A stretch of 64,000 bases of DNA, taken from positions 57,681,001 through 57,745,000 of the forward strand of contig JALMGJ010000006.1 in the NCBI GenBank assembly GCA_023362775.1. The letters are read 5' to 3'. Below, one piece after another: positions 32,216 through 43,258 of this stretch. Under the pieces are notes generated by a model. It was not told the origin of the DNA and ran no database searches. It worked only from the letters and a program-made list of their open reading frames with translations. This DNA comes from Charina bottae (lineage: Eukaryota; Chordata; Lepidosauria; Squamata; Charinaidae). The stretch's first letter is position 1. Each line of letters begins with the position of its first letter. Position numbers and translations under genes: made by a program.

Positions 32216-34179
32216 TATTTGGATGCCTAAATGAAAACATGCATTCATTGTTCTTTGTCTCAAAACAGAACTAAGGAGAACATGTACTTAATAATCAGCT
32301 TCTGAATAAATTTGTCATAGGATGAATGTGTCTGCAGGGGAAAGAAGGCCTGCCTTCCCACATCATACTAAACTATAGTGTAAGTTATATTGATTCTTTA
32401 ATCTTTATTTTTAAAATCCACTCAATAAAGAGTTTATAAAAACCACTTTCTCAGAGTAATTCAGGACTTAAATCATTTAAAATACAAAGCAACTATGCTT
32501 TTTGGCTTAGTAAGATGTGCAAATGGGATCAATGAATAAACCAGTGTTTTAGGACAGTAAACCATAATTTGAAATAGTGGGTTGTTGATATCCTTGTTGC
32601 AACTGTTAATATGGCATGTTTGTGTTCCTGTTTGTGTTCATGCCCAGCACAAGATTTGAACCAATCCATATTAGTTCAGAACAGGACTATTTTAAAAGAA
32701 GCAGCAACAAAGTAAAAATTGACCAAACCAATCATGATTACTTTGCTTATCTACTAGACTTTCTATTGGTTATTTCCAGCTTATTCACTAAACCATGGAT
32801 AAAATGAATCATAGCTTAGTATAACATATAAACACAACTTGAGTGGAAGGTTAGAACATGCATCTGCTTTTGAAATACATTGTGGGCAAGTTTATGGAAT
32901 AGCAAATCATAATTTTACAAGCAATGTGAACTGTCCACTAAGGAAAATATATAGTAGGGAAGATACTGTACATTTCACCCTGTTTTGCTTTCCACCCTTT
33001 TACATTGCTGACAGGACCCTAGTTTTTTGTGCCCATAAGCTACAGCCAGCAATATTGCTTTTCAGTTACAGAAATGACTCGGATAGGGTAGCAGATATCA
33101 TGATTATAGCCAAAGGAAGCCAGCAGCCATATAATTAAACTGCCACTTTGAAAATATGATCTCCCTCTACTTTCCTCTTCCATTTGAGGGCTTAATTCAA
33201 ATGCTAAAAGTTCATTTAAAATTATGCCGTGCGCATCAGATTTCTTTTGCTCTGAAAACTACTTCAGCTACATAAAATACGGCAAAAAAGAACTAGCACC
33301 AGAATAAGACAATGTAGGATCCTAAATGCCATGCAATATAATATACCTTTGTTTTTATAATTTTTCAGTGTCTGCTTTGCTTCTATGATGTTTAGCGTAT
33401 GTTTTTGTAAAGGAATGTTCTTTGGGTGATACACATAAATTGCACCCACCCTTTTCTCTTTGTCCCAGCTGGAGTAAAATGCATTGGAAAAGATTGTCCT
33501 GTGCATACATTGTACTTTCAGAAGTATGAGCATGAGCTTTACATACAAATAATCTGTTCTTGGATATAAAATATATATACACACATCTGCAGAGAACAAT
33601 GGAAGGTATATTTCTTGTTCTTTTCCTTCCATAGATTTCATGGGCCTTTTGAAATCCAGGTATGTCTGTTTGGGGAAGGATTAAAAAAGTGAAGATGAAT
33701 TACATATATGATGCATGTAAAAAAGGGTGGGCTTTCATCATGTATTTGGAGCCACCATCTTGACTTTTTCAACACTCTCCTCCCCCAATTGCTTTCTTTA
33801 TGTATTGACAGGTTAAAATATACACCTTTCTGTTATTCTTAAATCACAAAGCATATGCTATTTCAGACAGAGGATCTGGCATTCCATTCCACTTTTCAGC
33901 ATAAATAGTTGAATTTCTATGCCTGAAATTATTGATTCACTCCCAAATCATACAAAAATTCCTTGTGCAGCCTTATGCAGACTATTAGACCTTAGGCTGC
34001 ATATTTTCTCCAATCAATAATATGAAATGTGAAAGGTATATAGATAGGAAGGGACAAGAAACTCATCAGGAAATCAATCAGGCTAAAGGAACATAAAGGA
34101 GTGGGCAGGAAATCCATACCTTACTATTGCTTTTTTGAAACATTAACAACCTGTGCTATTTAAGACATTTACTGGATTG
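32216..34179. other. Unique AT-rich DNA
   Basis: Nothing recognised; the minus ORFs at 33264-33641 overlap each other and have no domain. Confidence 0.4.
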
Positions 34180-34184
34180 CTACC

Positions 34185-34373
34185 ATGCTGTGGTGGTGAA
34201 GCTGCTAAACTAGGAGTGGAGAGACCCGGGTTCTAGTCCTCCTTTGGGCACAGAAGCCAGCAGGGCAGTTGTGGGCCAGTCACTGTTTCTCAGCTGTTAT
34301 TATTGCCAGGCTCTGTGTCAAGCTGGCTGATACACAGCCTCCCTCACCACATCATGCTGTAAGAACTAGGTAA
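34185..34373 (+). mobile_element. tRNA-derived SINE, diverged
   Basis: GTGGTGGTGAAGCTGCTAAACTAGGAGTGGAGAGACCCGG holds a degenerate A box, and GGGTTCTAGTCC is a good B box. It is followed by GGGCCAGTCACTGTTTCTCAG, the conserved body block. The 3' end runs into the (GGAGAA)n array. Confidence 0.6.
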
Positions 34374-34470
34374 ATGGAGGAGAAGGAGAAGGAGAAGGAG
34401 AAGGAGAAGGAGAAGGAGAAGGAGAAGGAGAAGGAGAAGGAGAAGGAGAAGGAGAAGGAGAAGGAGAAGA
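34374..34470. repeat. (GGAGAA)n microsatellite
   Basis: About sixteen units. It creates an artificial (KE)n open frame at 34374-34628. Confidence 0.92.
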
Positions 34471-35180
34471 CAGTTGTTCAAAGGAGTAAATTAATAGCAT
34501 TTGGCAGCCCTTTGGAAATAATTCAGAAAAGGTACTTCAGAGTGGATGGAACACAACAGTATGCAGTGCAACTGTTTAAAACCGCCATGCCTCTCCCAAG
34601 GATTCCCACGGCTGCCATGTGGTTGTGAAAAGGAAACAGCTACTTTAAAGAGGTACAATCATTTCTGCCTTCTGTCCATTCCATCTTTTCAGAATTATTT
34701 CTGAAGCACTCCACAACCCTGATAAATAAATGCATAAATGAACTCAATTGCTGTGGAAGTAATTTAGAACATGCAAGCTGAAAATCTAGTTTTAAAAATA
34801 AATTCATGAAAAGTGAAGGCTGTGTCTTCCATTCCTTTGAAAATTTTAGACTCAACACAGACTCTTTTTTTTAATGGGCTCTCTTGGCACATAGCACAAT
34901 TGTCACGACAGAATTCTAAATCAGTGAGGCTGTGGCCTTAAACCCCAAAGCAAAATAGGGCTGAATATTGTAGTAGGCAATTATAACTTTACTTCTCATC
35001 ACAGAAGTACCCTTTTTTGTACTTTATTTTGTATGTTATTAGTAATTAAATGTATTATCAACAAAAAGTTCCTTTTAAAAAAACGAGTTCATTTTCAAAT
35101 ATTTAGGATGCATTTGTCTGAGTTGAATTAAGATCGGCAAATGGAAATAGGTTTCATTCTTTTTAGCTGTGCTGTGCAAA
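34471..35180. other. Unique DNA
   Basis: No recognised feature between the GGAGAA array and MITE 4. Confidence 0.4.
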
Positions 35181-35188
35181 GCTTAGTT

Positions 35189-35391
35189 CAGAGCTTTCCA
35201 AACTTTTCATGTTGGTGACACACTTTTTAGACATGCATCATTTCGCGACACACTCTTACAGCAGGGCACAAGGCAGGCACTAGGACCTGCGCGGAATCCT
35301 GGCAGGGCTCAGAGGCGGCAGCAGCCGTGACACACCCAGACACTGCAGCCGACACACTAACGTGTCCCGACACAGAGTTTGGAAAGCTCTG
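35189..35391. mobile_element. hAT-like MITE 4 with perfect 8-bp target duplication
   Basis: Begins CAGAGCTTTCCAAACTTTTC and ends CAGAGTTTGGAAAGCTCTG. GCTTAGTT is duplicated exactly at 35181-35188 and 35392-35399. The left part (CATGTTGGTGACACACTTTT, ATTTCGCGACACA) differs from MITEs 1 and 3, while the termini agree, so it is a related subfamily. Confidence 0.87.
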
Positions 35392-35399
35392 GCTTAGTT

Positions 35400-36388
35400 C
35401 CACAAACTTCTGTGACATCTGACTCTGATCTTGTTGAATTCAATAGAGAAAAATAAAACAATCTGATTTCAGGGAGAGGTCCTTTGGGGCTGTTTAGAAC
35501 AATGAATAAAAGGACCATCCATTCAATCTTCTGGCTGCAACTATTAGTCTCTGATTATTGCTATATTTATGCATAAAAGTCAAAATTATTTAAGAACTAA
35601 CACATTGTGTTGTTGTGAATAAGATTTTGCAAAATCTTACTAATATCTGTTTGCATTTGGACCCAAGTCAATTGAATTGCAGGTTCTCTCTAGTTCCTTA
35701 AAAATATCTATGTTTTGATCCAGTGATGAATTCTATATAGAAATCTATTTCTGTACTTGACCTCCATGGAAATTCCTTTCGCCTGGTGAGAACTGTTTGT
35801 CAATAGAGGATTCTTTGGCACATATACACATCCAGATTGGAAGCATTGCTTTCAGTCCCAATTACACCTCCTACACTTGAATGAAGATGTAGGCATCAAC
35901 TTGTCTTGTCATCCAGGAAAAATGTTTATCCCCACCTGATGATCTTGAGCTAGCAGTTATCTGTACCATTTGTGCAAGAGTATATAGTAACAGAATGCAT
36001 GACTGTATCTTGATGCAATCATCTAAAACCTTTGATTTCATATGAGATTTCACATGAGATTATAAGGTCATTACCCTTCCCACTCATGCTTCAAAAGCCA
36101 AGATATTAGGGTAAAAAAGAACTTAACATGTCATACCACAGAATTTATAAAGGCTTTGCTCAACCTTCACCCACAGTTGCATTGTCTTTCAGCCATGATT
36201 GGGCTGAGGGCAGATGTGGTCAGGCAGGCATTTTTAAAGCGCAGCTTCTTCATTCCCTTGAAAGAAATCCCCCAGATAAAATTATGCCTAACACATGTTC
36301 ACATATTATAGTAGATATGCAGGCAGAAATTTGACAGCACCTACGAGCATTAATTTGTATGCTTTTTTATAACAGTAGGTTTTTAAGA
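35400..36388. other. Unique DNA
   Basis: No recognised repeat or gene. Confidence 0.4.
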
Positions 36389-36502
36389 GAGCCAGTTTGG
36401 TGCAGTGGTTAAGGCATCAGGCTAGAAACCAGCAGACTGTGAGTTCTAGTCCTGCCTTAGGCACAAAGCCAGCTGGGGGACCTTGGACCAGTCACTTTGT
36501 GA
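36389..36502 (+). mobile_element. tRNA-headed SINE, 5' half
   Basis: GAGCCAGTTTGGTGCAGTGG to GGACCAGTCACTTTGTGAG matches the first 110 bp of the SINEs at 23540 and 25794. The copy stops after the head, so its tail class is unknown. Confidence 0.82.
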
Positions 36503-36846
36503 GTGGAAGCCATAAATGAAATGTAAATAAAACTGTATACATTATGTTATTAATAGACAACAAATGTTACATATCTCTAAATTTTGCCTTTCATTGCTTT
36601 TACCTATTGTTAGATGCATTAAACAGGGAATAAGAAAGTTAAATTCTATATCAATAAGTACTAAAGAACCTGAAACAGCAGAATGTCAAAAATGAGTGAA
36701 ATGTATATGCATTATTAGTGAATAGATTGCTTCTGGAAATATGAAAATAATTTGGATAGTGAGACAATGACAAAGAAAATAAAATTAAATAGAACAGTTA
36801 TCAAAACCTACCTGAACAGGTTTTCATAGATATATAAACCATAATG

Positions 36847-36970
36847 TCTGTAGCTTGAATCATGTCAACTGGATTTCTATTTTCTCAGTGGAAACGTTTC
36901 GCTAGAAATCCAGTTGACATGATTCAAGCTACAGACAATTCCACCTGGATGACTGAGAACCTTCATAGAC
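36847..36970. mobile_element. Minimal Penelope-like insertion with hairpin and 13-bp target duplication
   Basis: ATAAACCATAATG is repeated at 36834-36846 and 36971-36983. Between them lie 31-bp perfect inverted arms (36848-36878 and 36904-36934) around a 25-nt loop containing GTGGAAACGTTTCGCT, then a tail ACCTGGATGACTGAGAACC...TTCATAGAC. Arms and tail match the ends of the larger element at 42191-43243. The PLE assignment follows from that element. Nothing coding remains. Confidence 0.75.
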
Positions 36971-36983
36971 ATAAACCATAATG

Positions 36984-38509
36984 CTTTTACAAAATTTATC
37001 AGTGCCAGAGTGAAAAGGGCTCATTGTGACAATATTATGGGCCTTTGCTAGGGTTGCATAAGGGTGTATGTGCATGTGCAGGTGTGTGTGTGTGTGTGTG
37101 ATGTTGAGAATATCTCAGGCATAAAAGATGATTACACTCAGAGTAAATAGCACTGGGTGATTAGCTTCTATCCTGATAGCAAATACTGTATGTCACCACA
37201 TCCCTTAATTAGCAGTTGTTCATATTTATGATATAATAAATACTCCCAACAGTGGGAAACAAAGATCTAACCATTGTTGGCTGTGGTTTCATTCATCCTT
37301 CTTTCTGGAAATCTTTTCCTTGGAAAGCAGAAAAGCATAGGTCCACATTCCATAAATATTCTACTGAATTATTTGCTAACACATTCCTTAGAAATGAATA
37401 AACACACACACACACACTTTCTCTGTCTAACATCATAATCTCATTGTCCACAGTCTCTTTGCCTTAATGAATGACCCTGTATAGAAGCAGTAATCATATT
37501 GAAGTATATTTTAATGATGACACCAGAGATGTGAGTGGTCTGCTAACAAATAATGATCCACTAAAAAATATTAAAGCTGTCACTGAAATGCTACCTGTGG
37601 TATACTCTTATGGCAGTGCATCAGTTTGTGCACTGATAACATTATTATATGGAATGTTGCTGAATGAATCCTTATATCAAAGGAGTATTTTTTTAAAAGC
37701 ACTAGGTAAAAATGAGATGACTTAGAACCTTAAGATGAACCCATTTCATTAATTCAGAAAGGGAAGAGGTGAAATCTTGATTGATGCTCACTCAGGCATG
37801 TCATTTTGTAAAGAGAAAGAAGTAATGTCCAAACCTGAGAAACAGCCCTTTCTCTTTGTTTTAACTGGATGGTTTTATTGCATGAGCCATAAGCTTCTCA
37901 TACAAGAAGTGGTGGAAGCTCCCACTCTGTTCCCCAGTTGCCAGAAAAGCTTTTTTCTCATCATTACTTCTAAATTGCTCCCCTGATTCTTTTACGTGGA
38001 GAGTGGGGCAGTTATTACTTCTCTGCCAATATTATATGCAATGGGAAATATCAATGAAAAAGTAATAATCATAACCATAGCGGGCCAAGACCACAATAAC
38101 AATGATAAGCAATAATAATAAAAACAAAATTGCATTTTTCTTCTCTAGGACTAGCCCTGCTCTGAATCATTTTAATACACAAAAGATGATGGTATTCATG
38201 CATTCATCCCACTGCAATAATTACAGCTTAAATTAGTGCCTAGTCTAGAGATTTACTCTTAAGATAAGAGTGATAAAATTTAATTTATTCTGCACCTTTT
38301 CAAGGTAGAGTTTAATATTCAAGTCTGCTCCTGAGCTTCACTGAAACAGCTTGAAAAGGCATTGCTTTGATTTTACAAGACCACCTAGTAGATCTTTCGG
38401 TCTGAGTTGCTTTCACCTTACAGTATGTTCTATAAAACTAGAAGGAGACTAGACAACTGAAAACCATTTTCTATCACTATCAAACCCTTTTTGAAAAGTC
38501 TCTATCACT
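36984..38509. other. Unique DNA with short (TG)n and (AC)n runs
   Basis: (TG)n at about 37083-37100 and (AC)n at about 37403-37418. No gene recognised. Confidence 0.4.
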
Positions 38510-38519
38510 CTATCAGGAT

Positions 38520-38586
38520 GCTGGCTGGGGAATTCTGGGAGTTGAAGTCCACACATCTTAAAGTTGTCAAGGTTGAGAAACACTAG
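38520..38586 (+). repeat. Dispersed squamate repeat fragment
   Basis: GGGGAATTCTGGGAGTTGAA followed by GTCCACACATCTTAAAGTTG and AAGGTTGAGAAACACTA is a sequence I recognise as highly dispersed in snake and lizard genomes. Its class cannot be told from this fragment. Confidence 0.55.
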
Positions 38587-40404
38587 GCTGGTGCTTTTTT
38601 CAATAGGACACATGTACAATTTTAACAACTTATCAATGTTCTCTTTTTTCTAGCTGTAGGTTTTTGAGAAATGTAGTCCCCAGATAATTAAACAGCAATA
38701 AGTTGGAGAAGGCTTGTAGCTTTTTTCAAGGTGCAGCTTTTCTGTTTTCTACTCTTTACATTAGATCTTCTGCTTTCCAAGGGACCTATAGGTCATATTT
38801 CCAGAACATTGTTTTACATTTATTCTTTTAAAACCTATTCTTATTCTTCTTATTATTAAGGCAGAGACTGCTTTAGACAGTTTGCCTTGGTTTAAAATAT
38901 CATTATTTTCTTGCCTAACCATTGCTTAATATGAAGCATGAGTTTTATTTATTAAAACTCCAGATTCAGGGTCTGACAGTGCAGACTGAACTACCTATAT
39001 TTGAAAGTTTCTAATTCAAGATAAAACGACTTTCTCTATTACTAATTCCTCCATCAGTGTTAGTTTTAATGTTTTTCAACAACACACTTTTATTATGTGT
39101 GTTATTTAGATCTACTTGTTATTTAGATCCATTATAATCAACGATATATTATAAATATATGAAACTCTGGAGTGGTATGAACTTAGCAGGACTGCTTGCA
39201 GTATACAAATCATGTGCCATGGCACAGGACAAAACCAAATAAGCAGGTAAGATATTAAATATACTGTATATGGCAGTCAAACTCTTGGAGAAAAGGGTAG
39301 GGTATAAATGTAATAATTATCTGGAAGGGAAGCAAGATTGCTCTGCATCCCATCATTTAAAAACAATCAAGATAATCATTTTTTGGTAGCCTTTGTATGG
39401 TAAATACAAGTATAGCTAGCTTTGAAGATATACAGTGATGAGAAAACTGATAGTGACCATATTACTATGTGGTGTGAAATGTGTTTGAAATGCTGAAACA
39501 ACAGCATCTAGGAAAACAACGCTCCACCAATGACATTTTGACATTCCTCAAAATATGCAATAAGCCTACAACATGTATAACCCACCAAAAGGTCATCACT
39601 AATTACTAGCATCACTAATTACTAGAGCTTCACAGTGCTTTGGATACATTTTGGGAAAAGCTTTAAGTGTGGCAAGCAGATGCTACCTTCATGCTCCCAT
39701 TCATTCCAAAGCTCCTTCTTTGGAGATCAGATCCAAAGTGCTGCACTGTCCTGCTGATTACTAGACCAAATACCAACTGAGCTCAAAGTAAAGTTTGTTG
39801 TTCATCCCGTATTCCCTTGCATTATTCATTTTATATAATACTATAATATAGAATATTATAGAATAATAAAGGAAACGGAAGGGGTCATTTTAATAGCTCA
39901 AGAGCTCAAGAGGTTTTCAGAAAGGGCTTCTTTTGTGTTTATTTTCAGACAGATGCAAATGAATCAATCATCAAACTAATGTATGTCAAAATTTGAAATC
40001 AGGAGAACATTGAGATAATCTAAGAATATCAAGACATATTTTACCACTTGATTTCATAGAGACTATGATCAGAATTCTAAAACAGAGAACATGTCATTTT
40101 TCCTAGAAGGGAAAAGTTATAATAGGATCTAAAAAAAATCAAGAGAAGATATAATAAAACAGAATAGAAATAGTATTATAAGGAGTTCCAAACTTAATTA
40201 ATGGTGCAGCATATTGTCCAGATGGTAGCACAAAAGTGGGAGACTTATTTTTGAGTCCTTGTCTGAAAGAAGTAACATTAAGTAGAAATCACACTCCCTA
40301 TCCGGAAATTTCTTCAAGATCGGATAAATGAAGGTCTGTCTAGAGTCTTTACATAGGGAGCAGCATAGTAGCATGTGGCTTAGAGTCTCTATTGAGCCAT
40401 CACC
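38587..40404. other. Unique DNA
   Basis: A 15-bp tandem duplication (ATCACTAATTACTAG) lies near 39596-39625. No gene or repeat family recognised. Confidence 0.4.
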
Positions 40405-41420
40405 TGTCCTGTTCCGACTAAGACTGACACAGGAAGCGTTATTTACAAAACTTTATTTACAAGTTACAGAAAGCAGCCCAATTGATGTCACTGTCCTGCC
40501 CACACGTGGCCAGTTTCTGTGGAAAGTTCTCTGCTGGTGGCAAGTAAGGCAAAGGCGCGGAGCTGAGCTGAGCTCGAGCTTGGCTACTGGCACAACCTCT
40601 GGACCAGGTGGAATGGCGCTGTGGTTCAGGTTACAGAAGACAGCCCAGTCAATGACGTTTTCTGGTCCACACATGGCCGGTTGTGGCAAAAAGACCTCTG
40701 CGGAGGACACATGCAGGGAGCAAACGGAGCAGGACCCAGTTCCGGGCACTTGCGCATCTGCCAGCCAAGGGTCGACATCCACCATGGCCACAGCCGTGGA
40801 TGGCAGCTCGAGTTCAGGCTGGCGGGCGGTTGCCGGCCGAGGCGGCAACGAGGAGGGCAAGCGGCAATGGGAATCATCGGAAAAGCAGGCAGACTCATGG
40901 TGGAGAAGCAGGACTGGAATTCTGGAACCGTATCGGCAATCTGAAGACAAGGCTTAGGATTGGGACTCAAGGCTGCGGTAAGTCCGGGCTTGGGTTCAGT
41001 TTCCTCGGCGGCGGCAGGGTAAGGCGCAGAATCAGGTCCTCGGCAAGCTGCGGTGCTAGGCCTGGGTACGGGATCGCATGTGACGGCGGAGTTGCTTTTC
41101 CAGGGCAGCGTAGGTCTTGAGTGCGAGCGGTTGTCTCTGGCAACTCGTGCTTGCTGTGCTGGCTCTTTTAATCCTCGAATTTTGCACTGTTTACGGAGGG
41201 GAACCAATCGGGCCTCACGCTGCTCGGCCCGCCTTTCCGCCCTCCTTTGGCACATGCATGATAGGTTTCTTCTTCCAGGCTGCCTCCAATTAGCAGCTCA
41301 GGCTCAGATTCCCCTTTCATGCCATCCCAGCTTCTTACGGTGGTCGGCTCGTCCTCCTCTGGCTCTGAGTCTGGCATGGCGACGGGGGCAGGTTCATTCC
41401 TGGAAGGCTTGTTCCTGACA
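40405..41420 (-). mobile_element. Solo LTR, 1,016 bp, with 5-bp target duplication
   Basis: Plus-strand ends are TGTCCTG and CCTGACA, which are TG...CA and inverted. TCACC is duplicated at 40400-40404 and 41421-41425. On the minus strand the order is promoter-like GATTAAAAGAG (near 41170), then TAAATAAAGTTTTG as poly(A) signal (near 40455), so the LTR is antisense. It contains a diverged internal direct repeat (about 40465-40530 and 40626-40690). No internal genes flank it, which implies LTR-LTR recombination. A relative lies at 50.4-50.97 kb. Gypsy-like or endogenous retroviral origin cannot be settled from the LTR alone. Confidence 0.8.
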
Positions 41421-41425
41421 TCACC

Positions 41426-42175
41426 ACATGGACATAACTGAAGGTACATGAGAGTACCCTTAAAATGTCCAAAAAGGACCGCTGAGGGCAGTACCTCCAG
41501 CCTGGCTAAAGTGAAGGCCTTACGAAATTTCAGAATCATAATGGATGATAAATAGGAGGCTAGAGTGAATGTTTTTGGAAGAATATGGTAAATATTGGGG
41601 TGTGACACCTTGCTTAAATCAGTTTGGAGATCTATATCCCAAATTTGTTGTTTGTGGGCTTAAAACAAAGCTTGAATTGAAATCTCAGTTTTTTCTATTT
41701 GGAATCTTTCCAGAACAAATAAATAAAAAATTCCACAATCTGTTAAGAAACTGTATATGCTGATGGCAGCAAGGACAAGGTTGGCCCAACTTGTGGAAAA
41801 GCAATACTTTGCCGACAATATCAGAGTGGGAAACTGAATTTGGAGAATATGCAGCAATGGCAAAATGAACTATTTACATCCAGAATAGAAGTTTGATATA
41901 GACAAGAATGGCTTCCCTATACTGTATATTACACGTCACACAACAAGGAAAACTCAGATAATTAGAGTATGGTTTTTAAGGGGAAAATATTTGATGTAAA
42001 GATAGTAACCGGAAGCAATTTTAATGTTCAATTTTAATTTGATGTAATCACCAGTCAAGTACAGTGGGAGGGAATCTAGAACTTAACATTGTGTTTACTG
42101 ATTGTTTTTTATTTTTTTTTAATTTAGCCTTTCTTTTTTTATAAGATCATGTGCATTTATTTTAGATAATGACAA
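41426..42175. other. Unique AT-rich DNA
   Basis: No recognised feature. Confidence 0.4.
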
Positions 42176-42236
42176 ATAGTGGTGATATCAGTGGCTTGAA
42201 TCATGTCAACTGGATTTCTATTTTCTTAGTGGAAAC

Positions 42237-42267
42237 GTTTCACTCCTTATCCAAGGAGCTTCTTCAG
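42237..42267 (-). ncRNA. Hammerhead-ribozyme-like core (left arm, mirror copy)
   Basis: Exact reverse complement of the core at 43129-43159, read on the minus strand. Confidence 0.58.
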
Positions 42268-42368
42268 TCTGAGTAAAGTTAGTAAGGGAATCCTTAAATA
42301 TGTTTCTAGGCTGGCTGTGTGACCTTGCACCTGGGGCTAGGTCATGGTTATTTTTGAGATGTTTGTTT

Positions 42369-42697
42369 CTAAGTCCCTTTATCATCTAAAGGAGGATCGT
42401 TAAGATTACCCTGCTGCTGTTGAGCTTGTGAAATGGTCTTAATCTTCCTAGGCACAGAAGACAAAGCAGGAAGGAAGATAGGGGAAAGGTTATGCCTGAG
42501 GCCCCCACCTCTATTCAAGGAAGGATTTTCCAAGTTGGCATGAATGGATTCCTTGACCCCTCTCTCAAACCACCTATCTTCTCTGTCTAAAATGTGAACA
42601 TTAATGTCTTCAAATGAGTGTCCTTTTTCCTTTAGATGAAGATAAACTGCTGACTCTGGTCCTGTGGTGTTACTTCTCCTGTGTTGGGCCATCCTCC
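42369..42697 (-). pseudogene. Mirror copy of the Penelope-like endonuclease fragment
   Basis: The reverse-complement arm encodes the same peptide in the opposite direction. The two 137-codon frames spanning the centre differ only at the codon containing the central base (R against W). Confidence 0.65.
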
Positions 42698-42698
42698 T

Positions 42699-43027
42699 GG
42701 AGGATGGCCCAACACAGGAGAAGTAACACCACAGGACCAGAGTCAGCAGTTTATCTTCATCTAAAGGAAAAAGGACACTCATTTGAAGACATTAATGTTC
42801 ACATTTTAGACAGAGAAGATAGGTGGTTTGAGAGAGGGGTCAAGGAATCCATTCATGCCAACTTGGAAAATCCTTCCTTGAATAGAGGTGGGGGCCTCAG
42901 GCATAACCTTTCCCCTATCTTCCTTCCTGCTTTGTCTTCTGTGCCTAGGAAGATTAAGACCATTTCACAAGCTCAACAGCAGCAGGGTAATCTTAACGAT
43001 CCTCCTTTAGATGATAAAGGGACTTAG
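42699..43027 (+). pseudogene. Penelope-like GIY-YIG endonuclease, C-terminal fragment
   Basis: From the palindrome centre the plus strand reads R-M-A-Q-H-R-R, A-V-Y-L-H-L-K-E-K-G-H-S-F, H-I-L-D-R-E-D-R-W-F-E-R-G-V-K-E and P-S-L-N-R-G-G-G-L-R-H-N-L-S-P, ending at TAG 43025-43027. This is the C-terminal half of the Penelope-like endonuclease, with the R..K-E-S-I catalytic-region glutamate retained. The N-terminal GIY-YIG signature lies beyond the inversion point and is missing. The longer open frame from 42614 is a read-through of the opposite arm. Confidence 0.65.
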
Positions 43028-43128
43028 AAACAAACATCTCAAAAATAACCATGACCTAGCCCCAGGTGCAAGGTCACACAGCCAGCCTAGAAACATATTT
43101 AAGGATTCCCTTACTAACTTTACTCAGA

Positions 43129-43159
43129 CTGAAGAAGCTCCTTGGATAAGGAGTGAAAC
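43129..43159 (+). ncRNA. Hammerhead-ribozyme-like core (right arm)
   Basis: CTGAAGA, then a stem AGCTCCTT-GGAT-AAGGAGT, then GAAAC matches the hammerhead core CUGANGA - stem II - GAAA. The following ACGTTTC could give the very short stem III reported for minimal hammerheads of Penelope-like elements. A mirror copy lies at 42237-42267 on the minus strand. Catalytic activity is not shown by sequence, and the cleavage-site base is uncertain. Confidence 0.6.
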
Positions 43160-43258
43160 GTTTCCACTAAGAAAATAGAAATCCAGTTGACATGATTCAA
43201 GCCACAGACTGTTCCACCTGGATGACTGAGAACCTTCATAGACATAGTGGTGATATCA

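Larger units (their letters stand above)
42191..43243. mobile_element. Penelope-like element as a perfect-looking palindrome, 15-bp target duplication
   Basis: ATAGTGGTGATATCA is present at 42176-42190 and 43244-43258. The insert is an inverted repeat, 42191-42697 against 42699-43205, centred on 42698 with a single-base spacer. The symmetry holds without any indel, and every block I compared was identical. A 38-nt tail, ending ACTGAGAACCTTCATAGAC, follows only on the right. Each arm encodes the C-terminal part of a GIY-YIG-type endonuclease and ends with a hammerhead-like motif, both known features of Penelope-like elements. The RT domain is absent. The inversion point lies inside the endonuclease coding region. 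Confidence 0.75.

Noticed and set aside
34374..34628. 84-codon ORF with a long (KE)n run
   Set aside because: Produced by the (GGAGAA)n microsatellite; the remainder has no motif.
36841..36940. Rho-independent terminator or microRNA precursor hairpin
   Set aside because: The stem matches the ends of the Penelope-like element and is flanked by a target duplication, so it is an insertion; the genome is eukaryotic.
40328..41418. Several GC-rich ORFs over 100 codons on both strands
   Set aside because: They all lie inside a solo LTR with a target duplication; overlapping frames on both strands reflect GC richness and not genes.
42369..43027. Two head-to-head genes for an identical 137-residue protein
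   Set aside because: Both frames cross the centre of one palindrome; only the part after the centre is real Penelope-like coding sequence, and the start regions are read-through of the opposite arm.
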